This document shows positions 34,801 to 49,500 of a stretch of DNA of 64,000 nt, piece by piece. Each line of letters begins with the position of its first letter. Positions within the stretch are counted from its first letter, which is position 1. The notes beneath the pieces were generated by a model. The model was not told where the DNA came from. It searched no databases and was given only the letters and a program-made list of their open reading frames with translations. The stretch lies in NCBI GenBank assembly GCA_033980235.1, contig CM067067.1:744001-808000 (forward strand), given 5' to 3'. The stretch is from Diadema setosum (Eukaryota > Echinodermata > Echinoidea > Diadematoida > Diadematidae). Position numbers and translations under genes: made by a program.

Positions 34801-36334
34801 CGGTGGCCAAACCCTCAAAGTTTTTTATTGGGGACTCTTTGCTGACATTCGGTTGTCCACAACTGCCAACCATTTGCGAACCATTTGACGGCCGGTTGGA
34901 GAGCACTTTGCGAGCGTTTTGCGAACCAAAAATGACGATAAATATGCAAATGTTCGAAGAAATGTCTGCAAATGGTCTGCAACTGGAAGCCGATTGGTTG
35001 CTGATTTCCGTTTGCGGCTCGGCAATAATTAATGCATGATTACAAAATGTGTGGACACGTCAATGCACGTGGATGCAGACACTGTTACAGACAAAAAAAA
35101 AAAAGGTTTTCAAAAGCGATTATTATAAATGTAATCTGGTTGGCAACCACTTGGCGAATGGTCGGCGATTATTCTATTTGATCGGCAATTAGTCGGCAAC
35201 TGGTTCCTGACCAAAACTCTTCATGACAAGGAATAGAAATCACTGCAGACCAGTCGTTAGCAACCAGCAGACCAGTCGTTAGCAACCAACCAGATGTTGG
35301 CAACTAGGCGGCAACCGGTTGCCGACCCTTTTAGAACAACCATAAAAACTTTTGTTGACCAAAGGTTTTTGATGCAACCTAGAAAACATCTAGCCGACAA
35401 AAACTGATCGCCGACAGACCGCTGACAACCATTTGCTAATCAAAAAAAAAAAAATAATAAAATAAATAAATAAATCAAAATGCGACGTGTAACAGCCAAC
35501 TCCCAACTAGTGATTTCAGACGTCGTAGAATGGTTCATTTCATTTTCATTTCATTTATTTCATTTCCAACAACATTTTCATACACAAAATAACACAACAT
35601 CAATGCAATGTAGTAACAAAGAAAAATACGTGAAGTTGACAATACTACGCATCACAAAAGCAAAGTAAACAATGAATATTGAATTGAAACTAAAGTTGCA
35701 GGAAATGGAGGAGACATGCTAAAAAGCTAAGCTTGTATTTTGCAGTCTCCTGCAATTGCAGTCTCTTGTATTTTGCAGTCTCCTGGTTGGCGACTGGTAT
35801 TCGTTTATGTGTGACTAGAACCTATTACTGACATTTTTATGAAATTGCCTGTACTGTAGTTATAGACGTTCTATCCCTAACCTTTCGTACTGTTTCGTAC
35901 ATACATGTAGATGTTTTAAGCTCAGTTTTACAATTCCTTCTATATTCATATATTAATATATCATCACATATTAATATATTCCAACTCCTAACATCGGAAC
36001 ACACGGAGGAACATTTCGGCAGCCAATGTTCTCTGTAATTGCTCAAAGTAATAGGCAATATGAAATGATTGTAATTGAAACATGGTTGCTTCTGTTCAGT
36101 TCAGTTCAGTTCAGTCATTACTGCGGAGTTTGCCAAATCATCTGTACGGTGAAAAGTTCACAAGTTCACAACTTTCCTCTCCGGGAAGCAAGCCAAGTAA
36201 TGAAAGACGATCAGTAAAGAGAGTGCCGAGATATGGGGTGGGGGAGCGGAGTATGAGCCACAGGCGTTGTAAGAGGCCGGGTCAGGGAGAAGTAGAAGGA
36301 GCACATACTAAAATATTTTAGCACGTAAGTTTCC

Positions 36335-36381
<47 letters not shown>

Positions 36382-39300
36382 AAATATGATGAGGAAAATC
36401 ATCTTATTCATTAAAGTAAGGGACACAACTCTTTCTGGAGACAGTGGATCAATGACTACCACAGTGTGCGTAAGCAACCACTAGCAACAACAACGACAAC
36501 AGCAACGACAACAACAGCAACAAAATTACAATAAAAAATGGGGATTGTGACTGCTGACACATTGCCAAAAGTCAAATTATTTGTTTCGTGATGCAATCTC
36601 TTTTTCCAGCTAAGATTGAATTTCATTAATTCAATTTTCCAGTTTTTGCTACAAATTAAAGTGTACATTATAACAACATCTCTGTCAGTCGTACAGAACA
36701 GTACTGTAAAATATCTTCTTAGATATACTCTACCTGATACACTGTTTTTAAAGTAAATAATGTATACTGGTATGAACAAGTGACAAAAATGAAAGTGAAA
36801 ATGAAAGTGAAAATGCATCCAGTAAGGCATGTTATAAGTGGAAAGTATAGAAAGATTGTTCAAGACGAATACTCACAGACTGCCCCAAGTTCTTCCAGGT
36901 TGTCGAATGCACACGCACCTGTTGTACCCAGCGTGGCGCAGACCTAGGGGAGAAAGAGTGCATCCAAAGTGGTTTGGACATCGCCAATCAATGTACCTTA
37001 CAAGCCTCTCAGTTAACCTTCACTATGACCACCACACTAGAATGGGATACGAATAACGAATAATGACACACATGCAATGTCAGGCATCATCACAAACGTA
37101 GGACTTACAATCAATTTAGGCCAATCTATGTTACTCGTGTGAAGATCATCTTGTCTGTTAGGCATGTTAGGTTAGGCTAAGGAGGGTGCCTCACCCATCC
37201 CAGATTCATGCTTATTAACCTAAACGACGTCTACTTTCAAATCAGGTGAAATGGGAGCACAGTTCACAGTACAGACTGACGTCTCTGACAATAAGTGCAG
37301 GTACAACATAATGTGACTGTACCCTGCCATTTTTACGGCTAAAAAAAAAAAATAATAAATGTTAAATTTTCAATTCTTACGTGTCTGCATCTGCTTTAAT
37401 TAATTGATGAGCTATTACTCGGATGGAAATTGTTCCTGCTTACCTTCAAGATTATCCATTCAGAATTTAGTTATCCACTGCTGAATGTTGTACGCACATT
37501 AACCTCATGTAAGACTTGAATAACATTAACCCCAAATACCACATTTAAATACATAGAGAGAAATGTGTTGTTGTCGGTGTTGTTTTCTGCACAGATGACG
37601 TCAGAGGCCTTGGTATCTTGTCAATTGTAATTAAAGCTATGCTGAGCCTTGATGTTAAAATTAGAATGAGAAGGGGGAAAAAAAGGCAAAGAGCAATGTA
37701 GTGACAAGGCCTTGTGGACTCACATAGAAGGGAATGAGTCCATGCTCTCGATCCTGTGAGATTGCAGCACGTAACGCTTCACCGCGCAGACTGAGTTTTT
37801 GGTCCGAGGGAACGTGGCGGAGTTTGACCATCGCCAATACTGCGTTCTTCTCTAGAGAGGAATGAGCCTGCGGTAGTGGGAAGGACACAACTTATTTAAG
37901 AATGCATCAAATACATATGAAACAGGACTCTTAATTTCAAAGAGTATACCATATTCACAATATCTCTAACATGTTGGATCATCCCTTTTCATTTAATTCA
38001 ATATTTATCCTACGAAGATACATCAAAATAACAAATACACTACAAAATGATAATATTTACTCTAACCTAATACCAACGACAAATGACGGGAAATGTTGGG
38101 GTACCGAAAAAAACAAGAAGTATGAACTGGGTGACAAAAAAAGAGCCTGTTTGAATACTCGTTCCGTTAAATCATTGATGCTGGAAGAAGACGGAGATCG
38201 CATAATTTGATAAAGAAGTACTCACCTATATATTACAGCAAATTACAAAACAAAACACAAGACAAAAGCCCGAAGCAAAAACAAAACAAAACCCAAAAGA
38301 ACATAGGTAGCTGAGGAATAATGGTTGAAAACACTATTACAAGAAAGATGCACGATTCAATGTGTTTATAAAGTACCGCAAACACATTTCCAGTGTACAC
38401 GCGTATGCTTTTTAACATACTCTCACATTCCATGTATGTTGTGTTGAAAAATAACTGCAATATGATAAAGCTCGGCAACAAAAACTGAATTGGCCATGCA
38501 GGAAATTCAGGGTCAGGAATACTACTGAAGAAGATGAAGATTGGAGGAAAACGATATGCGATATAAATTATCTCTGACAAACTTTAATAACCAATCACCT
38601 AAAATGCGATTGAAAATAAATGGTGGGAAGTAGAAACAGGTATATTGTACCGATAACATCGTCCACCAATGATTACAAAAGGGACAAAAGTGATAAATAA
38701 TGATTAAATTGACGTGAATTACATCTTCTCTCTAGACATCTCTCTTCCCCTCACTCTAAATCTCTGTCTCCACACACGCACACACAAAATCACATATTGT
38801 ATGCAAGTACCTGGATGTACACACAAAATCTGTGTATTCATGTCGTATATATATATGTACATGAAATATGTAGATATACATACAGCATATAGGAACATTT
38901 CTCATTATACTCCTGAAGGAGGCATATATGAAATAAAACTCGCAGGGACTACAAACGAAAAAGGAAAAAGTCTCGAATCCTACCTGATCGGTGCAGTAAG
39001 CAACTAGCTTGGAGCATATTACTGCCTCTTCCATGTCTTGGTATTCTTGGCGGGTTTGAAGCCTTGTAATCGCTTCTCGTCTAGCAGCAAACATGGACAC
39101 AAGTGTTGCTTCGCTCATTGTGCCCTAGGAAAAATGCGCAAAACATCATTCACCGTCTTTCAATGATACAGTAGGCCTACATAAAGCTGTATATACTTGA
39201 CATATCATTGACAAGTTCCGATTCTGAGGCAATTAAGCTACTCCTTCCCCACAAATCATTCATAATAATGTTTCTTCCATCACTATACATTTTCTAACTA

Positions 39301-41974
39301 ACCGTCGAAAATATTGCAAATGTCATATTATGCAGGGTTTATTGATGCGGTGCCTTGTGAATATTCAGCGTGTATAAAGCAAGATTAAGTTGTACGCACC
39401 CTTTCACTAGGCACTGATATTGCATGTATTACAGGTTTTTGTTAACCGTGTATAGCTGGCACGGCACTTGCCCTCCTATAGTATCAAATCTTGGTGTTTT
39501 CCAATAGCTGCTTAGTCTACGTTTGAATGGTTTAAGTTCTGTGTTCATTGAAAACGATCTGGATTGAAAATGTGCAAAAAGGAAAAAAGAAATCAGGGGT
39601 TTCAATATTTTGAGAGCAGAGTGCTATATGTACAACACGAGAAGAATATGTCCTTTTGAATTCTGTGTTGCTGTTACCTGATTCGTCTATTTAGCTTGAG
39701 AGATGACTCTAGAAAGTTATGGATGGGTTTATAGGTATAAGAAAGAAATACGGAGAAGATTTCAACCAATCTATATAGCTCCGAATGCTCATGTAAGAAG
39801 ATCTCATTTTGACATGAGAAGAGGAAACAACATTTCGATACAACGATGACAATAGATCATGTATCTTGCCAGGATATTCGCTTATTCGATCGGTGGGGGT
39901 CCATGCACATCCCACGGACACTTATGATAATGGACTTTTCTGCGTGTTGCTTTTTTCTGTGCATACATCGAAACATTTGTGCTGTATCCATCATCTATTT
40001 CATCATATAATTTTGACAAAATGAGAGAAGACTATTGTTGAATTTATAGAGGGAGCGATTCCAGCGGAGCCGCACTAAACATATCGACCGTGCGCAGCCG
40101 CGTCATTCCCGTACGCCTGCGGGCAAGCCGCCCTTTCCATGTCCGGAGAATCAGCTGGTGGAATTACACAAGCGAATACCCTCGTAGAAACACCTTGCTT
40201 CAGATTAACCCACTCTTTCTTATACTCCGCGGCTTTAACCGTTGCAATACACTTCTATCCTATTCCCACGGCTAAATGAACAAATCGCGCCAGCCAAGAT
40301 ATCAAGGTATTTATATACTGTTTCTTTCGGCAGTTAATTTCCGCTAGAGGATGGTTGTATGGGGTAAAAGGCTTTTTTTCTCTCTTGCCTCATCCTGTCG
40401 CATTGTCGTGCCTTGACTCAATTTATTGAATGGATACAAGCAAGAGCGGCAGCTGATTTGGGGAATGCGATAGCTGAGAGGGAACATCGTCATGTACTAT
40501 GACGTCAGCGATGCGCACGCTAGAGTGACGAAAACTGACGTGTGCCTGAAACTCTCTTACAAAAAGAATGCTTCAAACTAGAAAACATTGCGTTTATTTC
40601 TAATAAATTGAAACATAACATTGACAAAAGAGACATTTCAAAAACTTGGAGACTTCTCGTAGAACATTATGTTATCAATGTTGAGGCTACATCTGTTGAA
40701 GAGTCAAACAGCATAGCGTCCAACCCTTCACTAGTCTTTAAAATGCTAACATTGAACTACTTCTTTTCCAGGTGAAAACCAATGGCTTTGAAGACAAAAT
40801 AATTGAATATCTGTACCTGAATGACGCCCCCTCCCGGTCCAGATGTATCACGATGTGTAAAGATGCTGGGCAATCCGATTAGGTCCGCTGTAGGGAGCAA
40901 AGAAATTTGTGCTAGTGTTGCATCATAATAATAAGGGTCTCTTGAATTGCAACACTAAAAATATTCACAGTGGTTCGCGATACCATGAACATGAATACAC
41001 AGATGACAGAAACAATGAAGGCACTGATGATTAATTTACGATAAAACGCAGGCTCTGCAACATCACAAAAGTAATCAAATTTCTCCCAAACGTGTCTCTT
41101 AGAAATGACCTGAATAACAAGATAGCTGAAAATAAATGACCGGTGGCTGAACAACACCTCATAAGAATTAGAAATTTATGTAATGTGCTTGAAAACATCG
41201 TCATTAAACTGATTACAGATAGTTGTGAAGCTTGGTGGAATACTATTTTTTTTTATTTTTTATTGCAAAGAATGAGCAAAGCGTAAGTCCATCATCAGAT
41301 AGAGCAAAATTAAACCTTTCTAGTAATACCTGACTTGTAACATGACAAGGGATATTGTGGAAGATCCACTATGATTAAAACTGTCCTGTATTTTCTTATT
41401 ATTCTATTTGTTTTTTAGCAGCTTTAATCACAAATATCTCAACTATAGGCAAGGATGGATTTAACCTGTTTTGCGATAAAACTTCATTTGTTGAACTGGA
41501 AATGTTTAGAATTTATTTGAGAGTGCATATCCTGGTTATTTTATTTAAGTCTTGAAGAATACTTTATGTGGGTGTATTTGTACGCGAATACCGACAGTGT
41601 GTGCATATTATATTTATATCTCATGTTGACATTAGATTGACACAGGATGTTATAATCTCTTGTAAGCAGGAATAGAAGGTTCTGATGTATATCGGGTGCA
41701 TAAGGGAGGTGCAAGAGGTACATGCGTGTGCGTGTTTGGTACTGGTTAAGGAGATGGGATAAAGGTGTGGATATGTTGGGATATGTGGTTCATTATCGGT
41801 GAGGCTGAGGAGTCTTAATAGTGAGGTGTGTTTCGGAGGTAAAGAAAGTGTGTGTTGGTGGGTGTGTTTCTCAGGGATTGGGGGAGGGTATATAGATTAA
41901 GTAATTGCGGATTTTCTTTTGTTTTCTTCTTTCCTTTTTATCGTAAATCCCCAGTGAAGTATGTTTCAAGGTTT

Positions 41975-42007
<33 letters not shown>

Positions 42008-43488
42008 AGTGTAACGAAATTCTACAGTACAAATTTGCTTTATAAAATCATACTGTAGAAAATGCAATGAAATGAAGTTATACTGCAGAAAATGCAATTG
42101 TAATAACAGGATCTTTATTTGATTTGTTGCATCAGTTTTTGAAGGAAGTAAAAAAAAAATCAGAAAAAAAAAATCATGTGTGCGGTGCATAAGCCTTTAT
42201 ATAATTTCAAGTCATTTATTACCTTTTTTACATCTGAGAAAAGATCAAAACTGCATGCGGGCCGTCCTTACCATTCAAACAATATTTCAATTGAAAAATT
42301 GTCAATTTTCCATTCAATCGTCTTCACAGCAACGTTTCAGTGGTAAAAAAAAGAACGGACAAAACTGATGTTTCATACATTCAAACTTGATACCAAAAAG
42401 TGATGAAAAAAGAATTGTGTTACACGTTAATTCAATTCATAAAGAATAAAAAAAAAAAACAGCCAGGAAAGAGTACAAGAGTCTTATACAGCGCGGAGGT
42501 TTTGAATGCTTTTATGAATTTCATATTTGCCGGCGTTGAATTCTAGGAAAGACTATTGTGATAGTACGCCTACTTACAATATTATCAGGAAGCTTTACTG
42601 CTTTGTGCTTAAGATTTTATGAATGATATTCTAATGAAATATCATTGAGGTTGTGCTGTGTGCTATAATATCTCATTATAGAATGTAAAAAATACCTTCT
42701 GCATCATCATTTTGTTTCAAATGTGGATTAGATTGAATATGTACAGGCCCCCTACAAAAAAACAACAACAATAATTTGTGTTGCACCACACCACAAATTC
42801 ATCGTTTTCTCATATTCTGCTGTAACAGGAATCCATTATGATACTAATTTACACTATGATTACGTAAACATTTACTCTTGTCAATTTTATGAATCATGAT
42901 TTACAGTCATATCACCTCAACATGTGTACTTATTATATACCTTCTTTAACTTCTATAATCAAAATATTTGGACATTACAAAATATGAAATTTCCTCAAAA
43001 TCATTCTCAAGTAACGATATAGAATGTTACACTTGCTATATCAGAAAAAAAAAGGAATGAGAATCAGAATATATATCTATTGATATGTTATACATCTGCA
43101 TACCCACTGTATAGTTTCCATGAAATGAACTAAAATAATTATTTTGTCTGTTTTTCTCCGAATGACTGTGTAAAATGATCCCTGTCCTATCTCGTCGTAT
43201 ATGAAGTTAATTTATGACGTCACCTCGCTTTGCACTGCTATGAGCTTTGTAATCCTATTATTTTTGCTCTAAGCCAGCATGGAATAGCCACGATTGACTC
43301 CATGTTTGAAATAGGCAAAAACTGGCTGTAAACGGAGAGGAAATATGGGAAGCGTGAATCATGATTGACCGAAATTGCTGCCTCTATGTAATTAGGGGGT
43401 CGTTGAGTGCTCGTCTCCCTGCACGCATTAAGCGAATGACAATATTCGTCATGATATTGCAGGGATGAGGCGCTGACTCTGCCTGTGT

Positions 43489-43537
<49 letters not shown>

Positions 43538-46500
43538 GTCTCTCCCTGTCTCTCCCCGTCTCTCCCTCTTATCTGCTGTCCTTAGTCACTCTCTGCAGAT
43601 TCGGTCCAATCAAACTAAAGTTGATATTTACGTCATAGCAAAGGCTTCTCGGAAATACGCATGAAAGCAAGGTAACAAACCTAACGTTGAAATAAAAAAA
43701 CCAGCGGTACCAAAAAGAAAAGAATAAAAGAAAAGAAAAAGAAAACTGATGGCGTATGGAAAAGATGTAATTTTGTTGAGCCCATTCAAACTAAAATATG
43801 ACAACAACAATAATGATGAATTTTGGTATGTCTTATAAATGATTAGTCAGCGTATTTCAGAAACTAGAAAGATAGATCGTATTTCATTCGCAGAGGTGGC
43901 AGACTCCTTTCTATGTAGTGTAGTGCAGCGTTGAGAGGAGTTGACTCGACGTTCTATTACTTTATGATTTTCCCCCCTAAGCAATACTTGGCTTCCATAA
44001 CGGTCCGACATCAGCTGGTTTAGTGTGATATTATTCTTAATCTGGCACTATGCACTGTCTTACAGACACTCTGGAATATAATATGCAACAGGTCTTTCGT
44101 GTGATGTTACACATACGCCGCTTGATTAGCAATGTCTTCTGCCCCACCGACTCCCCCTTATAACATGAACCAATATTACATAATAAACATGTATACCTTC
44201 ACTATTCACCTTTATTTTACTACATATCTTTACATAAAATGCAACACTTGTACGGAACATGTTATGCAAGTTTCAGCATAACAGGAAATGAGTAACACAT
44301 TGAATGCTGTTTCGAAGAAAATGGATAGTTATTATGGAAAATATGATATAGAGAGAGTATAACGGCACTCATACCCCCCCCCCCCAAAAAAAAGAAGCTT
44401 ATATAGTACAGAGTTTATAGCCATTAAGCGTGCTTTTTTGTTTTTTTTTTACCCAAGAGAACTTGTTTTTTTTTTCCAAAGACCCCCAAACCAATCGAAA
44501 TCTTTAAAATTGCTATCGTGTTTAAAGCAAGCAAAACGTCCTTGTTATGATGACATTGATTCTGAAGGATTTAAAAAAAAATCTATCCATTGTCTTGCCA
44601 CTCCTCTGCAGTGTAGCATTTTTAATAATTGATTTGAACAAAGTGATTTCCTATGTTAATTGAAGATTGCAGAAATTGTTTCTATTCATAAAAAGGGGGC
44701 GACACTAGTATTCCACCTAACTACAGACATTTTTTCTATCTTATCCGCATTTGCTAAGCTATTTGACAAGCTTCTTTACAATCGGTTGATGTCATACTTA
44801 TGTCTTAAGTCTGTATTGTATTTAAAAAATCATTTCGATCAGAATATTCTACCTATATGGCATCATTTGACGAAATTGCAAATGTATAGGAAAGATGAAA
44901 AAACTGTTTGGTACCAACGTGTCGCTACTTTGAAATTAATTAAAGCATAGAATGAATCAGTGGTCAGCGCTCACGCATGCAAGGATAATAACTTCAATTC
45001 GATTCAATAGTTGATTTATTTCCATGAAAGAAAACAAAAACATGATTCGAAGCGGTACAAATTGTCAATTGACTTCCATTCATCTGATAAGGAAAGTTCA
45101 TCAAACACAATTAAAAGTATATGCACGAATGATGTTCTAATGAAAAAAAAGGAACAATGCACATTTTGTCATGATAAAAAAAAGAGGAATCATTATAGAC
45201 ACGGAAAAGAAAAGATAACTTCTCTTTAAATTGTTTTCAAACACAACACGGGGAGTGTCCTTGTACTACCGCTATACTGATAAGTTTTACACATACTATG
45301 TGCTATGACTCAGACCCTTTTTTATGTGAAAAAAAGGTTGATATGTTAGTTATTCGGGAGGTTTGTTATTCCAAAATACATAAATTCCTAATACCTAGAT
45401 GTTTGTTAAGCCAAAAAATTAAAAAAGATTCGTTAATCAGAACATTATGTGGCGGTATTCTGAAGGTATATACCTAAAATAAGCCAGAAGATTAGGATAA
45501 GGAGGCTTCGTTTTGCCGGCCATTGCTTCAGGAGTAATGAGTGTGTTTCCAAACTGATACACTGGATGCCCAAGCATGGGAGCAGGAAACCAGGCAGACC
45601 AGTGATCAACTTTGTTGACACGCTTAATACCCCGTTCCCACTGCCGATCAGATCAACTCGATCAAGCGAGATCAATCCCGATCACCTATTTTTACCAGAC
45701 CAATCCCGACCAATTTTTTACATGACCATCGACAATCAACGTCATACGCAAAATCTTCAAGAGGACCTAAACAAAATTGGTGACTGGGCGAAAAAAATGG
45801 ATGATGGATTTGAACACAGATAAGTGCAAGGTTTTGACAATATCCAGGAAAAGAAGTAAGGTACAACACGTGTATCATCTAAATAACGCCCCTCTTGAAT
45901 CTGTTGAATCCGTGAAGTACTTAGGTGTAACCATTACTTCTGATTTGAAGTGGACCCAACACATCAATAATACTGTCAATAAAGCCAATAACGTGCTTGC
46001 ATTTCTAAAACGCAATCTTCGCATAAAATCTTCTGATGTTAAAGCCACAGCTTACAAAACGTTGGTTCGACCAATTGTTGAGTATGCTTCTACAGTTTGG
46101 GACCCATCCACCAAGAACCTAATCCACCAAGTGGAAATGGTCCAGAGAAGAGCTGCGCGATTCACTTTAAATCGCTACCATAACACCTCAAGTGTCACCA
46201 AAATGCTACAAGAACTTGATTGGACCACTCTGGAACAGCGCAGAGAAAATGACAGGCTAATTATGATGTACAAAATACACAATAATCTTACTCCTCTTTC
46301 AGCACAGGACTATATTATCAAACAGGCTACTCAGTTAACGAGAGCCTCGCAACCACACTCCTATCAGGTACCATATTCGAGAACTGAATCGCATCGCCAT
46401 TCGTTCTTCCCAAGAACTGTAAGGAACTGGAATTCCCTGTCGTCAGACATTGTTTCTGCGCCATCTGTGGGATCATTTCGAAACCGTCTAACGGTTGATC

Positions 46501-49500
46501 ACAGTGGCTAGTTGTTTTCGTCAAATTTTCTATGTGCTTGTAAATATCTGTAAATAAATTGTATTATAATGTAAATAGCACCAGTCTGCAAGAATCTTCA
46601 GGCTATTGAAGGAGGCAGACTTAACCAGAAGAAGAAGAAGAAGAAGAAGACCAAATGCTCGATCGTCCTTCAACACGATCCCTTGCCGACCGCTATTCGA
46701 TCTTGTACGATCCACATCCGACCATTCTCGACATCTCCAGAATCTCTCCTCGACAACCACACAGATCTCTACTCGAACATCCCGATCTACACACAATCAA
46801 TACACGATCGCTACACGGTCAATACTCGATTTCTACTAGACTTCTTAGACCAGCTCGACATGACTCGATCTGTGTAAGATCTGCATCGAACGGGTAGGCA
46901 GGTTCGTACAGTGATCGAGTGAAAGAAGAATTGGTTACAGTATTCGTTTGGTTATATGAGACAACTCAGTATTTATGCTTGAATACGGCGTGGCCCAAAA
47001 GAGTGCTATAAAACCGACTATTAATTGCAAAAGCATGAATGAACGAAAGATTATCTTTAGTATAGGTTTTACCGGCCAATTTCGCACTTTTGTCAGTCCA
47101 TTTGATAAAAGGTTCATTCAATTTAGCGAAAATCCTCATCACTGCACATTCTGTCATTCAAAATTGCAAGTTGTTCGTTCAAGTTAGCATTCCGATCAAT
47201 GAGATTTGCACATAACGTGTGCCTTTCGAATTCGTAAAACGGGCATTCAAATTGGCACGTGCTCTTCAGTCATTCAAATTTGCCAGCACTGGCGAAAGGG
47301 GTATTTCAGTCATTCATTTTCGCGTATGGGCAGTCAAATTCCTATATATATAACATGTTCATTGAAATTAACGTCATGTTATTTCTTTTTAGAAAAGGTG
47401 ATAACATTTAAACGCGTATTTCTATGTGACTTCTTGTTTCATCCACGCACTGTTAAGCAGTAAAAGTATCGTATGTTTGACCATATATAACTCGAGTTTG
47501 CTGTTCTGTAACGTCCCTTTTCTTTCATACATGACATTTTAGGCCTACATGTACCAATACTCTAATTTAACTTCATCTTCTTACAGTCATGACGGCACAA
47601 GTTAGATACAGACGTATTTCTCAAGGGGACAGAAAAAGAATAATAGGAATATTTGATGATCATAACCTTGACTTCCTACAACTGGCCGACACACGGAATA
47701 AAGCGCTCAACGGCGAGATAAGTTGTGGCCATGCACATGTTGCACTATCTTCGGACTTGAAGAGACACTAAGCACATTAAAGAAAAAAAAACTGTTGCCA
47801 AAATCTCTGAAATGAGTACGAAAATATGAAATGTAATGACGCTTGGAAAACAATAACTATGTTAAGAAAATAAAGAAAGAAGCAAACCATAAGCATGCGT
47901 GCTAAATTGACTGCAAAAGATGTTAAATTGATTGCCAAAAAATGAATTGGAATGAACGAGAGCAGCATGTCCGTGATCACGTGACTATATCATTCTAAAC
48001 TGAATGAGCGAATAACCAAATGGTGCTTGTTTTACGAATTTCAATTGTAAAAGTGTTAATTAGAATGAGGCTAAAGGTAATATGAATGCTCCAAAAATTA
48101 ATTTGAATGAAGAGATCATAAAATTTAACTACCGAACATGTCATCTATGGTATATTTTGCTAAAGTGAATGCAGCAATTAGGAATTGGACTGACAAAAGT
48201 GCGAAATTGGCCGGGAAAACCTATAGTTGATAGAAGAACACTTCCTATTTTGAAACCATAATCATCAATTCTCGTGCAGGCGTTTCGATTCTATTCATTT
48301 TTCCTGAAAAAAAAAAAAAGATGACAAAGACTGATCACTACTGTTTGTGAGCCCAAAAGGTACAAAAAATGCATTCAGTTGTATTCATTCATTTTATCCG
48401 TTTTCAGTAGCTATTTTTGACGCATTCGTTATCAGTTTTTACGGCTTCACTATCGCTCAGTCAAGTAGGATATCAGTGCCCAAAGTTACAGATTTTGTAA
48501 ATCACAACTTTTCATGGAGATCAAAGCGCCTGCACAAAGATTGATTATCATTGTGTCAAATAAAATGTGAGGTGTTCTTTCTATTGAATTCAGTCGCTCA
48601 TATCTTTTTAAATAAGAGACAGTTTTGTAGCACTCTGTCTGCCGGGACACCATGTATGATATAATAGGTTCGTTCATATGCATTCGATATTTGCAGTCAA
48701 AAACGCCAGTGGATGTGAAGAATAGCAAATCTAAGTTTGATGTCTCATAAAAAAAAAAAATAAAAAAAAAAAACGTTACACCGCCACGCTTCGTAAGTGC
48801 ATTACATATAGGTGGGCTGAAATTAATTTGGTTTAAAATGAAACATAGGCCTATATGCCCATAAATGCACCATTATGTAGAGTTGAAAAAAAATTGACTA
48901 TTCTACAACCCTTATGAGTCGTGTTATCTTTGTCATTATTGTTCTCATTACTAAAGAATGAAAAAGTGAATGAAAAATATGTATGTAGTCATTGATAAAG
49001 TATAGGCCCAAGAGTGTGTAAAAGAAAATATATGTATCATTAATTTCTAAATTCATCAAGTGTGCTGATATGTGGAACAGAGTACATTATTATGAAATTT
49101 TTTTCTTAATACCTGAACAATAAATGAGTGCTAAGAAAGTACGTCTGCACCTGCTGCAACCACTGTCAAAAAGTGCTCGGTATTTGATCGAGTGCCGGTC
49201 GAAGCATGATCGAGTTTAGTCGAGTATCAATCGATAGCAGTCCTGTATCGGTCGTGTAGCGGTCGAGTTATTCATGAAACTGATGAATCCTGGATCGAGA
49301 TGATCTGAAATCAATCGTGTAGCATTCGAATATAACTCGAGATGATCGGGAACTGAGCTCGGGGAAAAATTCGTCCCGACCACACTAGATTTCTATACGA
49401 CCGATTCCCGATCAGCTCGATCTCTTCTCGATCACTACCCGAGCTGTTGGTGTTCGGGCTTCCTACTCGAATATTTTGGACATGTCCAAAATTATCGTGA

